Below are positions 37,234 through 46,700 of a DNA stretch of 64,000 nt, piece by piece. The stretch is from Bacteroidota bacterium. GTDB taxonomy: Bacteria; Bacteroidota; Bacteroidia; Chitinophagales; Saprospiraceae. Positions within the stretch are counted from its first letter, which is position 1. Every line of letters starts with the position of its first letter. A program made the translations under genes and the position numbers. The notes under the pieces were generated by a model. It made no database searches. It was not told the origin of the DNA and was given only the letters and a program-made list of their open reading frames with translations. The DNA lies in NCBI GenBank assembly GCA_018222965.1, contig JAAEZH010000020.1:1-64000 (forward strand), in the 5' to 3' direction.

Positions 37234-37434
37234 CTAGTCGATCTCGAAAGTAACTTTGACATTAACCCGGAAAGCTTTCACCTTTCCGTCTTTGACAACA
37301 ACGCTTTGACTTTGTACAAACCCGGAGCGTACATGCTTGAGGGTTTTACTAGCTTGAGCAATTGCGTTTTTAGTAGCATCTTCCCAGCTCTCCTCGGAAT
37401 CAGCCAGAATTTCAATGACTTTTAATACGGCCAT
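37234..37434 (-). CDS. Dodecin family flavin-binding protein
   Basis: A small protein of 66 residues from the ATG at 37434 (MAVLKVIEILADSEESWEDA); an upstream ATG 7 codons earlier is less likely. Dodecins assemble into hollow dodecamers that bind and buffer flavins. The sequence fits one dodecin fold: a strand, a helix (SWEDATKNAIAQASKTL), then two strands (GFVQSQSVVVKDGKVKAFRV, KVTFEI). The tryptophan at position 18 is the residue that sandwiches the isoalloxazine ring in characterised members. It has its own terminator and appears to be a single gene between two surface-protein loci. Confidence 0.93.
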   Translation of the reverse strand: MAVLKVIEILADSEESWEDATKNAIAQASKTLKHVRSGFVQSQSVVVKDGKVKAFRVNVKVTFEID

Positions 37435-37512
37435 TTGGTATATATTTTGGTTCAAAAATTAGTGAATCATTAATATACAAAAATGGTCCTCCCCAAGCGA
37501 AAACAATTCCCA

Positions 37513-39579
37513 TTAATTTCCGAAGGGATCGTCAGTGCTTTTGTATTCAATGTCTACGTTTTCGGCAATCTTTGAGACCTTCACTTCTGTGCGGCGATTG
37601 TACTGATGTTGCTTCTCCGAGCAATCGCTTCCATCCTTACAATTATTACGCAATTGAGATTCGCCATAGCCAAAAGCCTTTATCCGATTTCCTTGTACAC
37701 CCTGGCTTACCAGATAGCGTTTGGCGGCTTCGGCTCGCTCCAGCGAAAGCTCCATATTGTATTCGGCGCTTCCTCTTGAATCGGTATGTGCCACCATCTC
37801 AATTTCCATAGACGGATACAGCTTCATCAGATTGGCAAGGGCGTCCAGTTCGCGGGCAGCTCCCCGGCGAATAGCGGATTTGTTGAAATCGTAATAAATA
37901 TTCTCCAGAATAATAACCGTTCCTTCTTTGATCGGCTCTTTCAGGAAATTATCAGCAACCGGATTTAGCTGCAAATTCACATTTATGGATGGATTTGCGG
38001 CCAGCTTATCCGGCTGGGTGGAAATACTGTTTGTGCCTTTGGTATAGCCTTGCTTTTCAGCCTGAATGGTGAAGTCGCAACCAAATGGCAGGCAAGCTTC
38101 AAATTCTCCACTGGCATTGGTACGCACTACTGTTTCTTCCTGATTGCATTGATTGGTGATTCGCACGGTGGCGCCGGGCACTGCTGATTCGTAAGCTTCC
38201 AGAGAAACCAAGCCGGCAACCAGCACACAGGATTGAGGGTGCATAGGAATCCGAATCGTTTGCGGACCGGTTTCCCCGACGGTGGAATAGACCACCTCGC
38301 CCATTTCAAATCCATCTTTTTCGACCAGAAGAATATAGCTCTTTTCGGCTTTAAGCCTGGAAATCGCCTCTCCGTTAGCATCGGTGTACAACAAGGGATC
38401 ACCCAATTCGGAAGGCTTCTTCCGAACCAGCTTAATTTCCAATTCATTCGGATCGCTGTTTGAAGGATCAAGGTGTACATCGTAGTAATCATTGCCTTCG
38501 ATAAAACCGTCGGCTGATCGTTCAAACATCCGCACGGAGGCGCCGGAAATTCGTTCGTTTGTTTCTTTGTTGAAAGCAATCAGTTTGGAAGGCAGCTCCA
38601 ATACTTTATTGATTCCTTTCAGGCCTTCCGGCAATTTCACTTTATAAATATCATCCTTGCCATAACCACCGGAGCGGTCAGAGGCGAAGAAGCCCATGGT
38701 CCCTTCATCATTGAGGATAAACCCAAGGTCGTCGCGAGCAGAATTCATCGGCAAGCCGAGGTTAAACACTTTACTCCAGGATTGTCCGCTTACATTGATC
38801 ATGAAGATATCATAGCCTCCATATCCATCATGTCCGGCAGAGGCAAAGAAAAGCATGCCGCTATTGTGGATAAACGGAAATCCTTCGTTTTGGGGTGTAT
38901 TTACTTCCGGTCCCAGATTTAGAGGAGCTGTCCAGCTGTCGCCTACTTTCTCAACGACATAGAGGTCAATGCCTCCATAACCGCCAGGCATGTCGGAAGA
39001 GAAATACAACCGACGACCGTCTGGCGAAAGCGATGGATGCATACAGGAATAAGCATCGCTGTTGAAAGGCAATTCGCGGATGTTTTCCCAATCGAAAACA
39101 CCTCGTTTGGCTTCGTAAATTTTGAGTCGGCTTACGCCTTTATCATCTGCTTTGTGAACGCCATTCTGCATATTGTTGCTCGTAAAGTAGATATGGCTTC
39201 CGTCCCGGCTAAAGGTTGATGGTCCTTCATGGGTTTGGGAGTTCAGGTTTACCGAAAAGTCCTGAGGCTCCAACGGATTGCCCTCTTTATCTAATTCTGC
39301 ATAGAAAAGGTCCAGAAAAGTGCCGCCCATTTTCTTATCAACCGGCCCCTGATCGTATCGGTTGGATACATATACGATGCCGTTTTGATAAAAGGCAGGA
39401 GACATGTCCAGATCATCCGAATTGATCTTCACCGCGTTGGTGATGACAAATTCCCCCTTCTCATAAAGCTTGTCAGAAGATTTGGATTTGGAAGTGGTTG
39501 GTTGAGCCCATAATCCGAATGCCAGAGGCAGCAGAAAAAGGATCGTTACCAGACGTGCAGCGTTTCGTTTGTTTATCAT
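37513..39579 (-). CDS. OmpA-family outer-membrane protein with PD40 propeller repeats
   Basis: A 688-residue envelope protein. After a signal peptide (ending AFGLWAQ) come WD40-like PD40 repeats (about 50-320: HEGPSTFSRDGSHIYFTS, MHPSLSPDGRRLYFSSDMPGG, NEGFPFIHNSGMLFFAS, DDLGFILNDEGTMGFFASDR), carboxypeptidase-regulatory-like beta domains (about 335-545) and a C-terminal OmpA peptidoglycan-binding domain (about 555-670: YYDFNKSAIRRGA, MVAHTDSRGSAEYNMELSLERAE, GYGESQ, NRRTEVKV). By family it tethers an outer-membrane complex to the wall. It is the third gene after the giant adhesin and PorP/SprF, the common arrangement for T9SS-linked surface adhesins. A promoter-like inverted repeat precedes it. 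Confidence 0.93.
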   Translation of the reverse strand: MINKRNAARLVTILFLLPLAFGLWAQPTTSKSKSSDKLYEKGEFVITNAVKINSDDLDMSPAFYQNGIVYVSNRYDQGPVDKKMGGTFLDLFYAELDKEGNPLEPQDFSVNLNSQTHEGPSTFSRDGSHIYFTSNNMQNGVHKADDKGVSRLKIYEAKRGVFDWENIRELPFNSDAYSCMHPSLSPDGRRLYFSSDMPGGYGGIDLYVVEKVGDSWTAPLNLGPEVNTPQNEGFPFIHNSGMLFFASAGHDGYGGYDIFMINVSGQSWSKVFNLGLPMNSARDDLGFILNDEGTMGFFASDRSGGYGKDDIYKVKLPEGLKGINKVLELPSKLIAFNKETNERISGASVRMFERSADGFIEGNDYYDVHLDPSNSDPNELEIKLVRKKPSELGDPLLYTDANGEAISRLKAEKSYILLVEKDGFEMGEVVYSTVGETGPQTIRIPMHPQSCVLVAGLVSLEAYESAVPGATVRITNQCNQEETVVRTNASGEFEACLPFGCDFTIQAEKQGYTKGTNSISTQPDKLAANPSINVNLQLNPVADNFLKEPIKEGTVIILENIYYDFNKSAIRRGAARELDALANLMKLYPSMEIEMVAHTDSRGSAEYNMELSLERAEAAKRYLVSQGVQGNRIKAFGYGESQLRNNCKDGSDCSEKQHQYNRRTEVKVSKIAENVDIEYKSTDDPFGN

Positions 39580-39643
39580 GAATAACAGCTTGGTGGATAG
39601 CGAAAGTTTTGGAGAGTTTCAGGTGTCCGGATAAGAATCCGGT

Positions 39644-39682
39644 TGTCAACAAAAATATGTGATTTTTTCTAATTTGTTGACA
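39644..39682 (-). promoter_or_regulatory. Promoter box inside a perfect inverted repeat upstream of the OmpA gene
   Basis: TGTCAACAAA (39644-39653) and TTTGTTGACA (39673-39682) form a perfect 10-bp inverted repeat separated by 19 bases. One arm overlaps a minus-strand TATTTTTG (39650-39657), a match to TAnnTTTG, about 70 bases before the OmpA start. The layout suggests an operator over a promoter that could uncouple the OmpA gene from the upstream adhesin and porP genes. Confidence 0.55.
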
Positions 39683-39771
39683 GCCGAACGCTTGTCTAAC
39701 GTAATATTTAGACGCAGTAGTACTCTTTTAGCCACTTTTTCGCCGAAAGGCGGCAAGCAATCAATCTTTTT

Positions 39772-40725
39772 TTAGAAGAAACGCGGATTAATAAATTCGT
39801 TGCCCTCTGCCTGGTTGAAGCAATAGCGCAATACAATCTCGATACTTCCGGTATTGTAATCTTTTAGGTCAGATAAGGTGATATCATAAGAAACGCCAAG
39901 CAATAAGTTTTTGGCAATCTGTGCAGCCAGCAAAATGTCAATAGACTCCCCAAAGCCGGTAACAGAAGATCCTCCGAGGCGGTAGGTGGTACCGATCATG
40001 TACTTATTCAGGATATTCAATGTAAGGTTGAAATCCCCGTCGAGCGGAGCATTGTTTACATATTTGACCAAAATCTGAGGTTGCAGGCTCGTATTATCTC
40101 CCAACGGAATGGAAACGCCTCCCATAAAGTAGTAATGGCGAAACTCGCGGCTCACTTCAATAGAGGTGTTGCCAAAATCGATATTGTTATCAATGATCCT
40201 TGGAACGGAAAACCCTACGTAAAACTGCTCTCCACTATAGTAAACACCAGCACCGGCATTGAAAAGAAACTTTTGCTGCATGCCGGCAGGAATACCCGGG
40301 TCTGCGGTAATGGGCTGTGTAGCGATTAGGCGATCATCCCCAAAATCCATTCGCAGCGAACGGATAGACCCTTGAAGTCCCATGCTCAGATAACCACGTC
40401 CCAGCCTAAACCGATAGGCATAGATTCCGGAAAAGGTGATGTTTTCTGTAATACCTACCGACTCCCGCTGAAGATTGGCCCCAACGCCAACGCGTTGATT
40501 CATCAAAGGCATGGAATAGGAAAGGATCTGCGTTTGAGGAGCCCCTTCCAAACCCAGCCATTGGCTTCTGTGAATACCGGTAAGGCAGGGAGATTCATTG
40601 GATCCGGCATAACCCGGATTATACCCCAGTTTATAGTACATAAACTGAGTATACTGTGCCTGCTGCTGCCCCAGTAAAGGAAAGCTCAGACACAACATGA
40701 TTGCCAGTGTAAATATGGATCGCAT
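39772..40725 (-). CDS. PorP/SprF-family T9SS outer-membrane protein
   Basis: A 317-residue outer-membrane beta-barrel of the type IX secretion PorP/SprF family; SprF-like members are needed for surface delivery of their neighbouring adhesin. The signal peptide is MRSIFTLAIMLCLSFPLLG. Family features are the opening QQAQYTQFMYYKLGYNPGYAGS, TGIHRSQWLGLEGAPQTQ, LSYSMPLMNQRVGVGANL and the C-terminal strand SIEIVLRYCF. It lies directly after the 2438-residue adhesin gene (58 bases, containing a hairpin) and before the OmpA gene, consistent with an adhesin-specific assembly set. Confidence 0.94.
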   Translation of the reverse strand: MRSIFTLAIMLCLSFPLLGQQQAQYTQFMYYKLGYNPGYAGSNESPCLTGIHRSQWLGLEGAPQTQILSYSMPLMNQRVGVGANLQRESVGITENITFSGIYAYRFRLGRGYLSMGLQGSIRSLRMDFGDDRLIATQPITADPGIPAGMQQKFLFNAGAGVYYSGEQFYVGFSVPRIIDNNIDFGNTSIEVSREFRHYYFMGGVSIPLGDNTSLQPQILVKYVNNAPLDGDFNLTLNILNKYMIGTTYRLGGSSVTGFGESIDILLAAQIAKNLLLGVSYDITLSDLKDYNTGSIEIVLRYCFNQAEGNEFINPRFF

Positions 40726-40751
40726 ACGCGTATCTTTTTCGGTTTAGGGAG

Positions 40752-40776
40752 GGCAACTCCAGCTAATGGAGCTGCC
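40752..40776 (-). other. Intercistronic hairpin between adhesin and porP/sprF
   Basis: Stem GGCAACTCCA / TGGAGCTGCC (one mismatch) around a five-base loop, without a T-run. It fits a partial terminator, RNA-processing or stability element that sets expression of porP relative to the giant gene. Confidence 0.45.
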
Positions 40777-40783
40777 TGTATTT

Positions 40784-43700
40784 TTATCTGTGAACGACCA
40801 GGAAGCCGGTTTGAATCGGAGTCCCGTCGCCAAAATTGATCACATAATAATAGGTGCCGACCGGAACAGGCTCTCCATTGTATTGACCATTCCAGTCATT
40901 CAGATAAGGAGCAGCTCTAAAGACTTCATCTCCCCACTGATTGAAAAGCGAAACCTCACTATCCGGATAGGCCGTCGTTTCTGCCAAGCACGGTATCACA
41001 AACTCATCATTAATGCCATCGGCATTTGGTGTGATGATCGTTGGTATGACACATGCTGCTTCCCGTCCGATATCAAATCGAACTGTCGCCTCTGAACATT
41101 CGCAGGATTCGCTGCAAAGCATATAAATAAATTCATCCTCGCCAATGTAGTTGATGTCTGCCTGATAACTAAAGCTTCCGTCTGCCAGGAGCGTCAGCAC
41201 TCCATGAGCTGGCGGTGTCACTAACTCTACGAAGAAGTCATCCGGAATAAAGTCATTGACTGATACATCAAACTCAACCAGGTCTGCAAAATCGACAACT
41301 ACATCATCGTCTTCTGCCACAGGCAGGAATTTATAATCGACCAGGATGGTATCCACGCCGTCATCGCCACATTCTCCATCGTTAAGGGTCCAGATAAATA
41401 CATTTTCACCGGGCTGAAGATTACAAGCCTGTGATTGATTATCGAATGGATCCTCAAAAGTGATATTTGGATCTGGTGAAGACCACATCCCGGAGGCAAC
41501 TTCGGGTTCTGTAGCGCCGAGGAAAACGCAACCATCGCCACATTCAAAGAAATCGTTGCCGGCTTCTGATTCGGCATCCAGAACAGTAACCAGCATTTCA
41601 TCCATTGAAACACCACAGCCATTATCTGGCAGGTTCCAGAAGAAAACGTAGGTGTTGCCCGGAGAAAGTCCTTCTACCGCTGTTTGCGGATTGGATGGCT
41701 CGAGGATATCAATAAATATTCCCTGCTCCAGAGGTTGAGTCCAAAATCCATCTCCCAACGCAGGCGGCACTCCATTCAGATTTACGGAGTTTACGGCACA
41801 TACTTCAATATCGGGTCCGGCATTTGCCATCTCCAGGAGGTCGACAAATATTTCAATCGTGTCTACCGAATAATCTACACAGGCACCATTGGAAAGTGAC
41901 CAAATAAAGTTATACGTGTTGCCAGGAGCAGTGCCCATTACAGCGGTGGAAGCCATATCCGGATTCACGAGCATGGCTCCTCCCGGGTTTCCTGCTTGTT
42001 GAGACCACAGCCCGGATCCAATAGATGGAGCCGTGGCATTGAGAATAACCTGTTCGTTTTCACAGAAGTTCTGATCGGGTCCGGCATTTGCTATCGAAGA
42101 TGGCGTCTCATACATGTCTACAACAACAGGAGCCGAAAGTTCCGACTCACAGCCGTTAAGGATCGCGACTACGGTAAATTCATACGAACCTTCAGAAAAC
42201 TGGGTAAAATCATTGATGGTCAGCGTAAGCATTCCGCTTGGCACCCCAATGGAAGTACCATTGTAGAACCAGGCATATTGAGCACCCGGTGTCGCTGATC
42301 CGGGAGAAACAGAAAGTGTTAGCGATGAACCCGGGGCATCGATACAAACATCACCACTGGCATTTGCCACAGGCTTATTTGGTGATTCGTTGACGTTTAC
42401 GAAGGTAGTCAATGGGTCAGATATACATCCTTCTACCTCGACGATCAGGGTGTAGGTACCGGTATTCAAATCAGGATCTGCTTGTTGAATAACCGGACTG
42501 CAGTTGGAAGAGCTGAAAGGTGGTGGCCCCAGCCATTCGTATTCAGCACCCGGGATGCAATCGAGGAATTGAAGGATAATTTGTTCTCCTTCACATACCG
42601 GGCTGTTGCTGGTTACCGTGCCTGTCGGGATCGGATTCACTTCAATCGTAGAAATACCGGAAGTATCTGTTTCACATCCATCTACCACTACATAGACCGA
42701 ATAACTCCCATTGTTATCCAGGTTTAAAGGCGGCAATTGAATCGATGGACCACTGGATTGGAAATTACCGACCGGTGTGATCCAGTTATATTGTTCGACC
42801 GTACCTTGAAACAGATCGGTCGTTTGTAAGCTTATTACGTCTCCTACACAGTAGGAAGACTCAAAAGGCATTGGAATCGGAGCAGTCGGGTCAGCAAGAA
42901 TCGACCCCATATCTACCAGCGTAGGGTTTGATTCTGTACTACAGCCGTTGCCATCTGTCACGGTCAGGGTATATTCTCCATTGACCACTGCCGGGATAGC
43001 ATCGAGTAGCTTTCCGACGGAGTCTACAGAAACGATGGTCCCGTTTACATTCGTCCACTCATAATCATAGGTCCCGTTGTCTTCCGGGAAAACCGTGGCA
43101 AACAGGCATACATCTGTTGGTCCCTCCGGACAAGCAGGCGCATTATTGCTCACGCTTGTAATTGTTGGAGCCTGATTGACCACTACATTCACCTCATCCG
43201 TTTGATCACAGCCAGCGGCATTTGTAACCGTAACGGTATAAGTTCCGGGTTGCGGATTCATGATCGATTGTAGTCTTCCGTTTAGGATCTGACCGGATGG
43301 GGTTTCCCACTGGTAAATCGCACCCGGTGTTTCGTTGACCTGTAGTTCCAGGGTTTCGTTGTTACAAACCGGGCTGTTGCTGGCGGCCTGCACAACCGGC
43401 AGGTTGGAAACATATACGGTAGTCGGATTCGAAGGATCCGAAACACATAAATTATCTACCACCTGTAAAGTCCAATTTCCGGCGTAAGCCTGAATGGCAT
43501 TTTCAAGAACCAGAATACTGGTATCCGTTTCAAAGTTCAGCGTTCCCGGTCCGTCCCACAAATAGGTGGTCACATCTTCGATGTTGGTTTCCAGGATAAT
43601 CGTATCACCGATACAGGCGGGACTGTTTATGGAGGTATTGTTTCCAACTTGTGGTGTGTCTGGTTTCTCCAGTACATTCACTACCGTAAACGCCGGATCA

Positions 43701-46700
43701 GATTCACAGCCATTCACGGAAGTGGTAAGGGTATACAAACCATCATTAAGTAAAGTGGCATTGGTAATCGCCAGTGGATTTTGAGCAAAAGACTCATAAT
43801 TATTCGGGCCTGTCCAGTGCCAGGTATAACCCGGACCTGAACTTGGTGATCCCAGAACAATGGTTCCGCCTTCACAAACATCAATGACATCATCATTGGT
43901 CTCTGCTGTTGGAATCTGTGTAATTTCCACACATTGGGAAGCGGAAGGATTAGACACACAACCGTCCCGAACCACGACGACATAAAAGCAGCTATCGCCT
44001 GCCATATGTGGTCCCGGGTAAGTGTAGGACGGCACAGAGGTTGATGCAATCAGAAAACCATTGGGGGAGTCCCCGCTGTACCACTGGTATTCAATGGTTG
44101 CACCACCTGGAGGAGCGGTTGTTTCCAGCACTATATTTTCATCGGTACAGATGGCATCTTCGTCAAAGCTAATTACCGGTGTCACCGGGAGGTCGTCGAT
44201 CGGCACTTGTACTTCCCCTTCGGAGGTACAACCGGTCAAGCCTTCAATGACTAATGTATAGGTACCCTGATTGGCACTTGTCACATTAGGTATGATTGGA
44301 TTAGCCTGAGAAGATGAAAAGTTAGGGCCCGTCCAGCTATAAATGTAATCTGATTGATCCCCGGGCGGGTTAGCAATCAAGAACAGGGTGTCACTTCCAC
44401 AAGCCGCAATGAAATATTCCGGCTCCGGAGCTTCGCCTTCCACCCGAACCAGCGAATTACAACTGTCTTGATTACCCGCTTCATCTTCTACGGTAAGAAC
44501 AACATCCACATTTTGGCCGATCATATCGCAGCTAATGACATTCGGCATGACCGAATAATTGGCAATACTGCAGTTGTCGAAACTCCCATTATCAATTTCA
44601 GCAGGCTGGATCATATCGGTAACCAGGCCCGAAGGATCTATGTAGACAATTACCGAATCACATAGAGCAGTGGGAGCCTGATTGTCGATGACATTAATCT
44701 CATAGGAGCAGGTGTCTGCATTTCCGTACAGGTCTTCTACCACATAGGAAACAGTGGTCGTTCCCTGATTTAATTCTTCCTGTGGTGGCACGCCAGAACT
44801 CAATACCGTAGGTGGTATAGTGGTAGCACCCTCCGCAAAATAAGTTGGTGTAATTGTATTATAAGTAATGGTGCAACTGATTGTACTCACACCATCCGGT
44901 TCTCCATTATTATTTACAGCTCCCGGATTACAGGGATTGATTCCCGGCTCCGGTCCCGGAGGAGGAATGGGATAATCGACAAACGAACTCGCAACAAGGG
45001 TAAAGAATCCGCTTGCTGCCCAGTTATTGAAAGTTGCCGCTGATACGGTAAAGGTGGCGATAGAGGGCGTAGAACAATCACCCGGGGTAACATGCGCCTG
45101 CCCGATCTCTGTGGTTCCCAAAGAGTTTGTAAACGGATCCAAAATTTCAAAATACTCTCCCGGATCGTTCACATCTCCCAAAATCGTAAATGCGATAGTT
45201 ACATCTCCAATAGCTGTCGGGCTCACCCCAAAAAATACAAATCCACGGTCGTCTGCGTTGTAGACTCCGGCATTCGGATTAATGGTAAAAGTCATAAAAG
45301 CATCCGTCGGATTAGCTGGCTGTGTTAGCACGACTTCCTGTGTCACTTCACAGTTGTCACTCACACTTAAGGGCAAGGGAATGGAAACAATTGCCGAACA
45401 GGAATCCACTCCGGTATTGACACTAAAGTCGGCCGGACAATCCACTACCGGAGGTTCCATATCTTCAACCGTAATCTCGAAGGTGCAACTGCTTTCGTTG
45501 CCCGAACAATCGGTTACATAGTAGGTAATCGGATTGACTCCAAGTGGCAGGGTTACCATGAAAGGAGCGATCGGATCAACTTCTATTCTTGGCGCGCCAT
45601 CAATACTGTATTCCAGCTTTGTGCCGTCCGGGCTTATCGCCGAATAAGCCAGGTTGGCTCGTACGGTTCCGCCGGGGCAAATTGCATTTACGGCAAATCG
45701 ACCGGCCAGTGGAGACGGATCAGCCGGAATCGCTGTTATCTCAACGATGCCGTCAAAAGCCCAATCATTATAGGTGGCTGCCGGAATGACAAATAGCGTT
45801 TCTGAAGAATCACATTGTACGGGAGTCAGGTTGGTATTCCCCAGGAAGGAACCATCTTCTCCGTATACTTCCAGGTATTCCGTCGGACTTTCAGCATCTA
45901 CATTCTCCAGAGAAATGCTTAACGTAACATCGCTGGCAGCCTGTACCGGCGAACTAGCCACTGCAATCTGGAAGTTTAAGTTATTTATCGGTGTTTCAAG
46001 GGTATCTACGGTACCACCCGGGCCCGTAACGGGAAGCACTTCCTCGTAATTCAGGTTGAGGGGTTCGTTGGCACAATCTTCCACAATAAGCGGTGGAGAC
46101 AACAAAATACTTCCCTCGCAAACGCCCGGATCGGTACCAATGATCTGGTTCTCCGGGCAATCGCTAAGAACCGGAGGGGTATTATCCATCACGGTAAATA
46201 CAGCCACCGTGGTATCTGCATTCAAACATTCATCTGATGCAATAAACAAGACGGTTTGCTGTCGATATACACCCACTACCGCCGGCATGCAATCTGAAGC
46301 AGGCAAAACAGCCGGGAGTCCATCACTTTCATTGACCGCTACCCAGGAAATGTTATTGGAGCAATTATCCTCCGCTATCGCATTTCCATTGGCAGCCACC
46401 CAGTCTGCAAATGCCTGTTCGGCATCCGCATTGGAAGTACAGGCAATGTTTTCCTCCTGTGCTTCCTGTGTAAAGGTCGGAGCCAGCTCGTCCTGTAAAA
46501 TTAGATACTGCTTCGTGGAATCAATATTGCCGCATGCATCCTCAATATACCAGGTACGAACTATGGTAAAACTATTGGTACAGACCTGGTCTGTGAAAAG
46601 GTCCTGATAGCTTACCGTGGCTCCGCCATCACAATTGTCTGAAATATTTGAAGGTTCTCCCGTATTTGCCGGATCAGTAGAGGCTTCACAGTCCAAAAAG

